A stretch of DNA of 64,000 nucleotides from assembly GCA_025331445.1 (NCBI GenBank), contig JAIWNE010000031.1:186001-250000 (forward strand), read 5' to 3'. This document shows positions 36,585 to 50,163 of the stretch, piece by piece. The notes under the pieces were generated by a model. The model was not told the DNA's origin, did no database searches, and saw only the letters and a list, made by a program, of their open reading frames with translations. Source of the DNA: Blakeslea trispora (lineage: Eukaryota > Mucoromycota > Mucoromycetes > Mucorales > Choanephoraceae). How positions within the stretch are numbered: the first letter of the stretch is position 1; each line of letters opens with the position of its first letter. Both the position numbers and the translations under genes were made by a program.

Positions 36585-37690
36585 CTATTTTTGAAGACAA
36601 GCTTCTAAAAGCTTTATGATGTTATCAAAACCTTTGATCAATTCCGAGTCTTGTGTTTCTCGGCTAGCATGCCAATTTGAATGAGCAAAATCAATCATTC
36701 TCAAATCACACATTTTGGGAGCATTTTCATTCTCTTCTTCTTCTTGTTTTTCTTTGTCTTCTTTTTTGTCTTCAGTCAACATGAATTTCCAAGTAGCATC
36801 AGCTGCAGATCGATCTCCTTCATAGACAAACAAGAGTGATGAACCAATGAGCTCGAGATTTGGGTTTTCCAGAACGGCTTCTCTTATCTCAGTGATGGTA
36901 TCGATGAAACACTCGATGATCCAATGCATGTATTTTGTGGGTATTGTTTGGTGAACTGCATTTTCTATTCTATCAGTATCATCTTGGTATGTTCTATAAG
37001 ATTCATTGCTCTTGCCATGGTGAGATGCTGGGAAGAAATAGGCCATGAGGGCATCTAGCATGTCGTCCTCTGTACGCGATTTGCCATATGCTTTTGAATA
37101 GGTTGCATACTTGCGTTCAACTGAGTCATACACCTTCATGCCACAAATTCTTAGTCCAAGTGTGCCTGAAGTAGTTGTTTGAGCATGGTGAATCATGCGT
37201 TGTTTCTTTTCTTCTGTAGCGTCACTATCATAAAGCAAAGAGCCCATTTTTAGATCAAGAATACAAGGCCGAGTAAATCCATGCAAAATGTTCTCTAAAC
37301 ATAAGTTTTGTTTGAAATGTTAAGGGAATACATGCTTTGATCCATCATTTGTAACAAAAAAAAGAAAGTTAACACACACACACATATATATATATATTCT
37401 AAACAAAAAAGGATATGATGTGAATTCTGTGCTGCATCTATCAGAATCGTCTCACTTAATTCCTCGGAGCTCTCTAACATGCTCACTTCCTTTTCAGTTG
37501 ATGCTCTCAAGGTACCATAACATTCTGGAATGAGATCAAGAAAGTCGGGAAAGTTAAGTGCATCTTGGTAAAACTCTTGTTCCTTTTTTGTACAAGGCTT
37601 GATAAGTATAAGATCGTTTGAAGGTATTGACATGAGCTTGTCGTGGCCAGCAACTTGTTGCTTAAAATAAACCAATGAGTCAGACTTCAT
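36585..37690 (-). CDS. ARG82: Inositol polyphosphate multikinase (ARG82/IPMK type)
   Basis: Phosphorylates inositol trisphosphate to higher inositol phosphates in the nucleus and cytosol. Exon 1 begins MKSDSLVYFKQQVAGHDKLM at 37690. The main exon (36585-37286) carries the family signature P-x-x-x-D-x-K-x-G as PCILDLKMGSLLYDSDA, then TTTSGTLGLRICGMKVYD, exactly the Arg82 arrangement. The C-lobe has SSLLFVYEG and the metal-binding IDFAHSNWH. An acidic/Lys-rich insert (KKEDKEKQEEEE) sits between them, as in other Arg82 proteins. About 330 residues, far shorter than Kcs1. One or two introns separate exon 1 from ENILHGF; the intronic stretch contains (CA)n and (TA)n tracts, so that junction is uncertain. 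Same strand as SCC2, with only about 124 bp between its stop and the SCC2 ATG. Confidence 0.88.
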
Positions 37691-38186
37691 AAAGAAATTG
37701 TTTTTTTTTTTAAAAAAAAAGAAAATAGCCACTAAATACCAGAAATAGAAATATTTGGATTCGAGCTTATTTAGGCTTGTTTCTTTAAAGAGAGATATTT
37801 GACATTTGACTGCTTCATAACGTTGTATAAGAAAAGGAAAGAGAGAATGTATTTAGCTTATTGTATTGAGTTTGATCTGGTCAAAGAAAAAGAATCTGCA
37901 TAATAACAATTTTATTGACAAATGATCTTTGAAAATAAAAAGCCTATAGGTAAAGGCACACTACTTTTTTTTTTTTGTATAAAAAGGAACTTGCTCAAAA
38001 GGCTTAGATAAGCTACAAAAAAAGCAAAAGAAAGTGTAAACAGAATACTCAGACAGTCACGACAATGGTCTCACAACATTGACCATCATCATACTCTTTA
38101 ATGCTCTTTTTTTTTCCCCTTTTCTTTCTTTCTCTCACTTTCTTTTCTTCTTATTTCCTTCTGTTTGTTGTATTCAAATTGAGAAA
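37691..38186. other. Divergent intergenic region
   Basis: About 500 bp between the divergent starts of the inositol kinase (-) and the unknown protein (+). It contains AT-rich sequence, a TATA-like tgtataaaaagg at 37976-37987 facing the plus-strand gene, and a long pyrimidine tract at 38105-38165 immediately before its start. Confidence 0.5.
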
Positions 38187-40624
38187 ATGATGGAACATCA
38201 AGATAAATTGAACCGAAGAAAGATATTAAGTCAGATTGAAGATTGGAATCTCGGTGTATCACTTACTGGCTCACTTGCTACCGAGCCATGCTTTGTTCAT
38301 CAATCAGTACCCGAGATAGGCACGATAAAGGAATTGAGCAAAAGCCAATTTTCAATGGCAACACAATCGAAATGGACAGAAAATTTGGTGCAATCAGGTG
38401 TCTCGAACCCGTATGACACAATCACTATAAAATCTCTATCTGTATGCTACACCATCCTCAATAGTTCAAAGGCACCCTCCTTCCTTGCTCTCGTCTCTCA
38501 AGAAAACCAAAAGAGAATGCATGCCTTATCACTAAAAGCTACAGCCTTTGTCCATATGCATCAGATCGCTCGACTCACTAAGGAATTTGAGGACGATTTA
38601 AATGAGGCAAAAGGACATTGGCCTCTCGAACCTCAAAAGTCATGGGACAAGCTGTGTTCGATCTGGACTAAATATGGCTTCTTGTGGCCAGAAAAGCTTT
38701 ATTTGGGTACATATGTTTATCGCATGTAAATACATTAGCCATCTTACATTGTGTATTTTCTTAGAATTTAAACAGCAAGACCACAAGCATGTGAGTTTTA
38801 AAGAGAGAAAAAGGAAAAAAAAAATAGCTCCCCCCTTTTTTTGTATGTAAATATTGAAAATTAAAACTTTAGCTTCTAGATGCATCTTCTCAAGACAGAG
38901 ATTACAGGATTTGGCGAGCACAGCTTAGGCCTCTCTATGAATTTTTTCCTGATTCACACCACGCAGAAAGAGATTTTATGATCAGCATGATTCATTACTT
39001 TACACCGTTGGTGCTGTATGGATGTCCATTTAGACTGTATCATATGAAGACCAACAGTTATCTAGCCAAGGCAGACAATCGATCCATTCAGATGTTGGGC
39101 AGCAAAGATATTCAGTCTTCAGAATCACTTTGGACATTCCAGACAACTTTAACACATGCTCCATTTGTCTTTACAGACACGAAGGCATGGATACTACCAG
39201 AGGATGATGGATCGACTCTTTTGACAAAGGACGTCGATAGAGCATTACATCACTCATTTCTCAATCCAGGGCTTCAGTTACATTCGATAGAACATTCTCA
39301 ACTCAATCACTGTCCAGTTCAAGGATGGACACTTTCCATTCTTTCATACCATCCAAAGACCGATGCCTTTATCCATTTCGATTCTATCATCCATCAGCTC
39401 AAATGCTTAAGTGACGGAGACATCATTACCCTTTCTCAAGACTCGCTTTATCTATGTGCAGAAACACTAGGCTCTCTTGAGACTCATACACCACTCAATG
39501 GCAACTCAATTGAATCTATTCCATCTCTTTCCAGTATCACTAGTACATCTCATCGGTTTGATTTTTCTCATCTCGATCCATCTGCCTCCAATAGCACACA
39601 ACCTACTGCTAATAGTCACTCACATTCACTTTCAAGTCCCATGCATGACGCACCAAATACCATTGCATACTTTGAGCGACCTACAAATGCCCTTCATGAT
39701 GGCAAAGAGTATCAATGGCGAATTGAAGTGATGTTGCCTTGGATGGAATTAGATACAAGCCATCATCCTATAGACCAAGAGAGTCTTGAGCTGGCATCGC
39801 TTTCAGGTCAAGCAAGTTCAGTGTCATTCAAGAGCCTTTCAATAAAGTCAGAAGATCAAGAGCCCTTGTCGCAATGGTTGGACGGTAATCCCAAGCTCTA
39901 TCAAATTTATCATGTCTCTAGAGAGAAATCATCACCCATTTCTAGCTCAGTTCAAGAAGATCAATTCAATACACCCGAAGGCTCCTACAGGTCCATCTCT
40001 TCTCTTGTAGAAAGGCCAGATCTGTCTGAAAGAAGACGAGAAAAACTACCTCTTCAACAAAGCATAGACGCTCTAGATGCCAAGGTGCCTAATGACAGTC
40101 CTAATCAGCTAGACCACACCATTTCTGTAGATCAGCATGTCATACCAAACCATGCCTCTCTTGAGCCACACAATGCGTCTCCATCTCTTTTGATGAGTGA
40201 AGCAGAAGAATTCAAGCGTGAAATTCAGCAAACATACCAAGACAACAATAAGGTGTATGAGGCCATCTACAATAACCTCTTTCATTTCTCAACGCCTTCC
40301 ACTTTCACTTCATCGGGTCCTATTCGATACTATGACAATGAAGATGGTCTAGTGCGCCATCAACGTAATTCATTACTCAACAGTCATTCGAGGTCAATGA
40401 ATACAACACCCCATAGCAAGCAAAGCCAATATACATCCTCTTCTTTGATAGCTAATCTGACACCTGAAGAGTATTTAGCTAGAAAGCAACTCCGAGAGAA
40501 TTCGTTCCTGTTGCTAGTACCTCAAGAAACAAAGCAACAGATCTTGCTGAATGCCATAAAAAAATCTACACTTGGGCATTGGTTTAAATCCAAAAAGTCA
40601 GATTCACCTCACTTATTAAGATAA
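38187..40624 (+). CDS. Uncharacterised protein, possibly with a beta-trefoil-like region
   Basis: Three exons are readable: exon 1 from MMEHQDKLNRRKILSQIEDW to LYL, a small middle exon EFKQQDHKH (about 38763-38791), and the long third exon from LLDASSQDRDYRIWRAQLRP to the stop at 40622-40624. About 740 residues. The middle region CPFRLYHMKTNSYLAKADN and a later block (DGDIITLSQDSLYLCAET) look like the short beta-hairpin units that sit against a membrane or ligand in MIR or trefoil folds. The C-terminal 350 residues are Ser-rich and disordered. I cannot name the family. No signal peptide or membrane segment is evident, since the hydrophobic stretch upstream of ATG 38187 is in the leader. Expression is plausible because the frames are long and splice cleanly. 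Confidence 0.7.
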
Positions 40625-40680
40625 ACAAAAAAAAAAGTTATATGGGATATCAAACGCTTAATTTATTAATATACAATGTT

Positions 40681-41986
40681 TTACCGCCTTTTTGGCTTTA
40701 CAATCAATATAACAACCAACAACATAATAATCAACACAAGCAATAGCATCAATTTACGTTTTCTTGTCTTGTTTTGATAGCGCGAGCCCTATACAAATTT
40801 GTCTAAGTATTCCCTCTCTCTCTCTCTCTCTCTCTTCTTACCTTATCCAACTCCACCACAGCTTCCTTTACTTGTAAATTAGTCTGTTCAATATTGTAGT
40901 CAATCCGATCCAGTATGGATCCTTGATCAATCACTAATGTCTGTAGATCTCTGAATATCTCTGCTAATTGATGAATTGATTTGGCAATTTGATTCACTTC
41001 ACGTTCTCTTTGATCGATCATCGCTTCATTGTTCTCCATCACAGCCAATTGAGATTCGGTAAAGCCCTGTTATTTGATTAGCAACAGACTATCTTCTCTT
41101 TTACTCTCGGGCTTACCACTTGAGCATCTTCATCCAACAATAGCTCGGCTGCTTCATTGCTTAGATCTGTTTCTAGTCCCAAAATGTCGGCCTTTCTATT
41201 CTCTTGTCCTTGTAACTCTGAGAAAGAAAAAATGAGTGAAACAGAAGATTAGATAGAAATTCATACTTACTCTGTAAATAAGTGGATTGTTGCTTTCTAA
41301 AACTAGAAGATACGTCTTGGACTTTTGTAGCTAGGCTTGTCTGAATATTTCTAGCCAATCGATCCTCTTGATCCGAATCAGTGGCACTCACTCGTATGCG
41401 CTGAATGTCTCGCTTGATACGATAGAATTCCTATACATTTTCCCCCCTTTTTTCATCAGTTACAAAAGGCCATCCTCTCATTGTCATTCCATGATTTTTT
41501 TTCTTTCGTTTTTACATTGGTGATTTCTTGTGTCAATGCTTCAATGGCTGCTTCATCTGCTGTTCTATCATCGAATCCCGGCAAAAGATGTTTTCGATGC
41601 ATTCCTTCCAGTTTTGTAACTAATTTTTAATGAGAGAGTTAGTTTTTTTTTATGCAAAAATAATCTTTCTTATTCTGACTTACTTTTGTCCTTAATCATA
41701 TCAAGTGCTTCATCTACTTCATCTACAATATCTACCCTAATAACGACAGAGAAGACAGACAAAAAGCAAGATGTCACTTTTGTAAGCAGGAAATGCTTGT
41801 CTTTTTCTTCTTTTTCTTTTGTTACCATTGAGGAGGCAAGACAGACATCTCAATCACATTGTCCGAACTTTCGATTAGTCCCTCTGTCTCGGAGAGACCA
41901 GCAGAGAAGTGAGGTGCCGAACTCTGTGTTCTTGCATATGAATTTCTGTACTGAAGAAACAATAAGGTTCTACTTCGCGTCGCCAT
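40681..41986 (-). CDS. TLG2: t-SNARE TLG2 (syntaxin-16 type)
   Basis: Qa-SNARE for endosome-to-trans-Golgi fusion. The N-terminus is MATRSRTLLFLQYRNSYAR, a conserved Tlg2/syntaxin-16 start that binds the SM protein Vps45. The Habc region follows in small exons (EMSVLPPQW, TKLEGMHRKHLLPGFDD, FYRIKRDIQRIR). The SNARE motif runs from IDQREREVNQIAKSIHQLAE through FRDLQTLVIDQGSILDRIDY and NIEQTNLQVKEAV, with the zero-layer Gln in VIDQGS. A short linker SRYQNKTRKRKL leads to the tail anchor LMLLLVLIIMLLVVILIV and ends KPKRR, stop 40681-40683. Six or seven introns; one contains a long (CT)n tract near 40812-40836. About 300 residues. Confidence 0.92.
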
Positions 41987-42098
41987 ACTAGAAGTTATTT
42001 ATGTAAAGAAAAATAGGTTGAAAAGACAAAAAAAAAAATTCACTGGTATTTCTTTTGTTGAATGCTAAAAAAGGAAACTCGAAAATGTAAAAAATGAC

Positions 42099-43788
42099 TC
42101 AAGGTGCTTTATTTTTTCGAATGCAAGGTTTACATATAATGTTTCCTTCCGTTGTTTCCTGATAAAGACCTATACAAAGAATGAGTACAGGCTGGCTATG
42201 TGTTATGTTTGTATTTACCTGGCAATCGAACAGAAAGTATTTTGTTACATTGAGCACATTGAAAGTGTAGAGGATGATAATCATATCCAAAGGCACTGAT
42301 ACATCTTCCTTCAATTGGCTTCTGACACCGATGGCACGATTTTAGCGGTTTTGGCTTTTCTTCCTCTTCTTGTTCTAGCTTCAGCTTGATATCAGGTAGC
42401 AGGTCGAATTTGGGAAGTGCCGATCTCGCAGACGTCACAAGCTCTCTTGCTGGCAATTTCTGACTATGCCTGGATGATGTCGATGAACTAGGACTCATTT
42501 TGGCAGCATGATGTAATTCACAATAGGGTCTACCGGCCCGAATAAGGAAAGTCGAGGAAGTGAAGGTACAGCCACATTCAGCACAGACAAAGCATTCTTT
42601 ATGCCAGTCTCCACCCAAGGCTACCAAGAAATCACCTGTAATGATCTCTTCACAACCACGACATTTTTTACCAAATTGCTTGTAATAATCTTTTTCACAG
42701 TAGGCATGTCCCTCATGCTCGAGGAAATCTGTCTCTTCATCAAAGGGCTTACCGCATTCTCGACAGAAGAAATGGCCTGGATGGTATGTCTTGCCAATAG
42801 CTGAGATCGAGTGCTCTTCAATTGGTGTCTTGCAAAAATCACAACGAGGGCTGAACAGTTCATGATAATCCAGTGCACAATAAGGCAAACCCTCTTTTTC
42901 GTAAAAGGCAATATGCTCCAAGTTTTGACGACATGCCTGGCATTGAAAGCAATGTGTATGCCATCGTTTCCCTGATGTAGTGATAGCTTGTCCGCTTAAT
43001 GGCTGATCGCATCCATCGCAGCGAATACCACCAAAAAAGATGGAGCTGAGTATCTTGTCGTTCTTCTTTTGTGGTGTTGACTGAGGTTGTTCTGGATCTG
43101 GGAGACAGAGAATAGGTATAGATGCATCGTCAGGAGTAGAGATAATGGGTATAGGTGGCAATGCATTCTTTTGGGTATTGGCTCTGCTGTTGGCTGATTC
43201 TGGTCGACTCAAAGAGCTGGCAGAGGAAGATGTATAGCTATAGATATCTGTTACAGAATCACTGTCATCTTCATCATCTGAGATAGTGATATCATGAACA
43301 CTTTTTTTTCGAGATAGACCCAGTTCTCTAAAGATGGCTTCATCATTCACTTCCTCCTCTTCCTCATCATCGTCTGAGTAAAAGCTCAATGGAGTATGAA
43401 CAAGTCTCTTGGTATTCTCTTTAGGCTCTGATCTAGGTTTAGGAGGTAGCTTTTTACGATGTCGTAAATCAATGGATGTTTTGGGTGAGATAACTTCCTC
43501 TTCATAACTATCTACTGTCTTTGTCAAAGAAGGTACAGAAGAAACAGGCGACAGAGGAGGTTCTTCTGTCAGATCGACTTCAGTCTTGGATTCTCTTCTT
43601 TCATAAGGCCTTGGTGGCGGATAATGGTATTGATGGGCTGTCATTTCTTTTCTTGTAGGTGGTACTCGGACCATTAAAGGCTTTCTTGGTTGGCGTGGTA
43701 TATAACCAACATTTTGTTGAAATGGTCTAGGACCCTGTAATGACCTATAACTGGTCTCTTGCCCATGATGACAAATGCTTGGCTGCAT
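42099..43788 (-). CDS. Four-LIM-domain protein, paxillin-like
   Basis: Probable cytoskeletal scaffold at sites of polarised growth or septation, as for fungal Pxl1. From MQPSICHHGQETS the first 280 residues are Pro/Ser-rich and acidic (PPRPYERRES, FYSDDDEEEEEVND), then four consecutive LIM zinc domains: CDGCDQPLSGQ..., CDFCKTPIEEH..., CRGCEEIITGD..., CHRCQKPIEGR.... Each has the eight-ligand C-x2-C / H-x2-C / C-x2-C / C-x2-C/H pattern. The last LIM is completed across an intron (LPG joined to LYQETTEGNIICKPCIR), ending NKAP with a stop at 42099-42101. Upstream sequence is open in frame without an ATG until this start, so an extra 5' exon is possible. About 535 residues. Confidence 0.88.
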
Positions 43789-43999
43789 TCCTTCTTTGTT
43801 AAAGTCTTTAAGGTATATGAAAGTATAGGCAAAAAGAAAGAAAGAAAAAGAAAGGGGGAAAAAAACTTTTCTTTTCAACTACTTTCATGCTATTTTTGAA
43901 AACTGTACCTTGAAATTAAAAACAATTACCATTTTTGGATTTTGAATTCTGTGCAGCTGGTATATTTTCTTTTTCTTTTTTTTTTGCTCTTATTTTCTA

Positions 44000-44550
44000 C
44001 TGAACGGTTTGTTGTCTATGACAAAAGCCTAGTGGGCTCGCCAGATAGCTAAGACTGTGACTGCACATAGACAGTAAAGTTGGCAGCTGGAGACATACTC
44101 GAACTTGTGCAAGCGATGGAGGGACTTGCAGTACATGGGTGAACCGAGATTTCAAGTAGGGCCCTAAGGGAGAGAGAGAGTCTCTGTTCAAATACGCCAT
44201 TTAGAGGGGTGTTTGACGAGGAAAGTCGACATGATTAGTGGAGTTGTTCACTAATCTACTGACAGTGAGTGTTTTTGAGAACAGTACGATACCAGAATGT
44301 ATGCGTTTCCAGATGGAATTTCATGGATCAAACATATCTTCAGACTTGCGGTGAAGGATAACTGGGGTGGAAAGAGCTAAAGAGCGGATGTGCTCCTTAC
44401 TTTTGAGAGGCTAAACCGAAGGAGAGCGATGTCTAAGGCTCCTTGAGATTCAGGAGGGGGAGGACAGAACTTGGAGAAGACGGATGTGGAGAAGACGGAT
44501 GTGGAGAAGGAAGGAAGCCGATGATAGATCATTAGTTCTTGCCACAGTTT
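44000..44550. other. G-rich segment, candidate non-coding RNA or old insertion
   Basis: Compared with both flanks this 500-bp stretch is clearly richer in G and poorer in T. It contains a perfect 8-bp hairpin (GATTAGTG at 44233-44240, CACTAATC at 44249-44256), the string GAGGAAAGTC (44218-44227), and a 15-bp tandem repeat tggagaagacggatg (44472-44501). Pol III-like boxes are possible (tagctaagactg near 44048, gttcaaatacg near 44187), with a TTTT near 44550. No long or recognisable protein frame is present. GAGGAAAGTC resembles RNase P/MRP conserved region I, but I could not find the pairing partner that a real P4 helix needs. Function unknown. Confidence 0.3.
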
Positions 44551-44998
44551 TAAGCATCATTAGAACATATAAGAAATATGATTGGCTTTATCTTTTAAAA
44601 TGTCAGCGAAAAAGGAAAAAAAAATTCAGGTCGGAATTACAAACTTAATACAGAGGGTCTCCTGAAGGACCCAAACTGAAGAACTACAATTCCTATCACT
44701 CTGCCATAAACATTTGAAATTGATCTACACTAGAAGGTACAGTAAGCACTGTTTTACATCTTATTTATCATGGCTCGTTGAATTTTTAATTATGATAGCT
44801 GTGCTTTACGTATCCTATCCTCTATGATTTTGTTGGGCATGCAGGCAATTTCAGGACAGCCTAAGGAGCTTTTAAGAAATTCAAGGACCGTAGTTTGCGT
44901 CTTCTTCTGAAACCAAAGTTCCTTCAAGGAATTAAAAAAGAAAATCTGGCTTTCAATCTCAAACCTCTTTAACAATGCAAAAATGAATAGGTCATAAC

Positions 44999-45150
44999 TC
45001 AATCAGAATACTAGAAAAGTATTGGCTCAAAAATAGCAGTGAGTAATAGGACGCCAATATATCTACAAATCAAGTCATCTGCATTAAATTGAATAGCACA
45101 CACAAAAGAGAAGCAGAAAGAGAATGGAGCTAATCAAAGAATGTCTATCC
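44999..45150 (+). repeat. Interspersed repeat family B, copy 2
   Basis: Second copy of the repeat described at 16170-16314: aatcagaatactagaa, aagtcatctgcattaaat and aatagcacacacaaaagag in the same order and orientation. It ends in an A-run. Confidence 0.5.
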
Positions 45151-45200
45151 AATATAAAAAAAAAAAGAAAGTGAGTAGGGTCTATCCTATTCTGTTAAGA

Positions 45201-45291
45201 AAAAGAAGTTTAGCATATCTTTTGCTATAAGCATGAGGATTTCGAGTACTTGTAGCACCAAAATGCCTGCAGTCAATGCTAAACTTCTTTT
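45201..45291. repeat. Perfect 16-bp inverted repeat (hairpin)
   Basis: AAAAGAAGTTTAGCAT at 45201-45216 is the exact reverse complement of 45276-45291, separated by a 59-nt loop. It follows repeat B by 50 bp and lies about 430 bp upstream of the deubiquitinase gene. It may be a degenerate MITE or a transcribed hairpin. Confidence 0.8.
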
Positions 45292-45724
45292 ATGCTTCAA
45301 ATCAGCTTTAGCTTAATGTTAGAAATGGTGTATATGCCTGATAGCACTCATATTTTATGGATTTGTTTCTCTTTCTTACTATAGAATTATAAAAAACGCG
45401 AGTTTCCTGCACTGGTAATGAAAGAAATAACCGATTTCCAAAAATGAGAAATCATCTTGTTACCTAGCAACGTTGGTATTATGTAATCATGATGGTTATT
45501 TTCCTTCTTTTACCATATATGAATGCAAACAACCGGTATAAGAATGACAGCAAATGACATATTGAATTCGGTCAAGATTAAACCTTAAAAACAATAGGTT
45601 GGCATAGCAATGCATTATCAAACAAAGAAATAAAGTGGGTTTTTTTGATTTGCTTAGAAAAAAAAAAGGGAGTCGTCAGAAGGTCTTTAAATTTTTTTCC
45701 TCTTTTTCTTTATAAAACATTCTT

Positions 45725-48068
<2,344 letters not shown>

Positions 48069-48299
48069 TAAACAGATTCTATTGTAATTTAAACAGATTT
48101 TGATCTGGTACCAACTGTTTCATTCGGGATAAGATTACACAAGTTACAGTGTATCAGAATTTGATGTATTTAGCATTGTTGGATCAAAAAAGAAGTATGC
48201 AAATGCTTTTTGTTTGAGATTGAATGATTTCTGCACAAGTAGTAACAGAGACACGATTTTATGAAAGCATGATTGATTTTATTACAGCAAGAAGTCATC

Positions 48300-49033
48300 T
48301 TAAACATCTTTGTCTTCTCCAACGGCTTCTTTGCTCAAGAAATCTTGCGGATATTCTTTGGTAATGCTTGAGCACTTTTTCCAGACTGAAAGAAGGCTTT
48401 TTTTTTCTTCTTCTATTTCTTTTAGCTTATCATCAAGCTTTGCCTTCAACTTTTGAGCAGTTTTATTCAAGTCTGGATTGTAAGCAGTCGGGTTCTTTGT
48501 CATGGACCAGGCCTTCTCAATAGGCTGCAAATCGCAATGGTAATCTAGGTTCACCTTCTTGCCACCATTTAATGGCTATACAGCAACACTTTCTTCAATC
48601 ATTTTTGCATTGGACCTTTGTTTCTGTTTGAAAACAATGAAAGCTCCAAAAATTACCATCATTGGTATTCACCCAACCTTCATTTATAACACCATCTACA
48701 GTGGCCCAGGTTTTCTTGGTATGATGATCAAGATGACAATACAATTCATCCAACAAGATCTCAGGCTGTACAGGCTGACAATGATCATTTAAGTTTTGCA
48801 GTCGTCTGTTGACATACAGGTGTCGATAATTGACATTTTGAGGAGCATCATGTCCAATGTTCCTTCTTTCACCCTTCTTGTATCGCAAGTTCAAGGTGTT
48901 CCCTTGATGTTATGCCTCTGCATTTGCCATTTGAGAGCTTCTTCTGGGTAATTACTTTATACATACGACTTGTAAGGATATGAGTTTTATCATTAAATTT
49001 GTGAGTATTGAGGATTTCTTCAGGAAAGAACAT
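48300..49033 (-). pseudogene. Second Tc1/mariner-like transposase copy, internally deleted
   Basis: Begins MFFPEEILNTHKFNDKTH at 49033, homologous to the start of the copy at 14868-16001. About 100 residues (helix-turn-helix part) are missing, after which NLRYKKGERRNIGHDAPQ and the first catalytic Asp in ILLDELYCHLDHH are readable. A frameshift and a second deletion remove the second Asp block, and the sequence jumps to LDYHCDLQPIEKAW with the third catalytic Glu. The intact C-terminus then runs to FLSKEAVGEDKDV, stop 48300-48302. The mean divergence from the first copy is high, so both are old. It lies between two housekeeping genes. Confidence 0.78.
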
Positions 49034-49193
49034 ATCTTAGTGTTTTTTTTTTGTAAAAGATAAAAGAGAAAACCGAGTGCTTTTTAACAATGGTGCCCTC
49101 AACTCTGTGCACTTTTTCCTCATAATTAAAAAAGAAAAAAAGGTTGACTTTCAGTGTGAAATATTTGGTGAAAAAACAGACACCCACACATGT

Positions 49194-50163
49194 TTATTTT
49201 GATGTTGATTGATCATAGACTGTACTACCGTATTCTTCACTTTCCTTCATGATTTCCTTTGCTTCATCTAGTGTGATTTTGTGGTCTCTATCTTGTTGAA
49301 TGAGTCGTATACCACATTCAGGTACCAAAACTTGTTGAACAAATTCAATGGGTGTTAATGGTTCACTAGCCTTTGCATCTAATACTCCCGATTTTAAAAA
49401 CATGTCCGTCAAGACACCCATCATAATATCGGATCCTTGATGCCCGTAATAGCCTGGCTAAATGGTCGCTTAGTTACCTAAAGACCTCCCAAAAAAGAAA
49501 AAAGCTTACCAATGTCAAGTGAAATCGTTGGATGACTTGCTTTACATCTCTTGCCTTGTTGCCTAGACGCTCAAATTCCTGTTGAGCTAGCTCTAGAAAT
49601 GAACTTGGCTGGCTTCTATTTATGATCGATTCAAATGACTCTCTTAAGCTTTCAATACGGCCTGGTAATGCCTCAAAATCAATAGGTTCCGGATACCCCT
49701 TTTCTTTAGCCATCGACTTGAAAACCAATTCAATTCGGTGGATCCTGCAAAATTTCTTTTTATCATTGATTGAGATATCAGGTGACTTGTAGAAGAAGGG
49801 TGGCTCTGGTAATCCATCAATGCGACACTTTTCTACTTGTCGTTCATGCTCCTTTTTCTTTTCTGAATGATACTGCTTTTCGTTCTTTTTGATGATATCA
49901 ATCAAGCGCTTTATTTTGCGTGGATAAGGCGCCTCAATGACCTCAGCACATAACGGACACACGTAACCTACAAACAATGAATAATCTCCTTGTTGGTGTT
50001 TGATAGAAGTTTTTTTTTACTTACTTTCTTGTTCCTGTGATACTATTTCAGTTACTACTTTTGGTTCCCATTGAGATACTTTCTTTCTCTTGGGAATAAC
50101 TAATGATTTCAATCGTTTATTTGTAGTTATTGGTGACTCAGGCTCTGGTCGTTTCGTGCTCAT
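49194..50163 (-). CDS. Rtc4-domain protein
   Basis: Three exons. Exon 1 begins MSTKRPEPESPITTNKRLKS (basic, nuclear-localisation-like). Exon 2 has GYVCPLCAEVIEAPYPRKIK, a C-x2-C pair followed by a Lys/Glu-rich helix, then FCRIHRIELVFKSMAKEKGYP and the Rtc4 core SFLELAQQEFERLGNKARDV. Exon 3 (joined at FHLTL-PGYYGHQGSDIMM) completes the Rtc4 domain with LTPIEFVQQVLVPECGIRLI. About 280 residues. In yeast, Rtc4 was found in a screen for restriction of telomere capping; the biochemical role is unknown. The gene is divergent from CBP80 with about 840 bp between starts. Confidence 0.8.

Noticed and set aside
44218..44480. RNase P or MRP RNA, based on GAGGAAAGTC and a downstream ACAGAACTTGG
   Set aside because: The conserved P4 helix between these two regions cannot be formed from the sequence; only the first motif matches well. 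Kept as an unassigned ncRNA candidate.
44790..45002. 70-codon minus-strand ORF (LLKRFEIESQIFFFNSLKEL...)
   Set aside because: Looks protein-like in places but has no ATG context, no domain and abuts repeat B; insufficient to call a gene.
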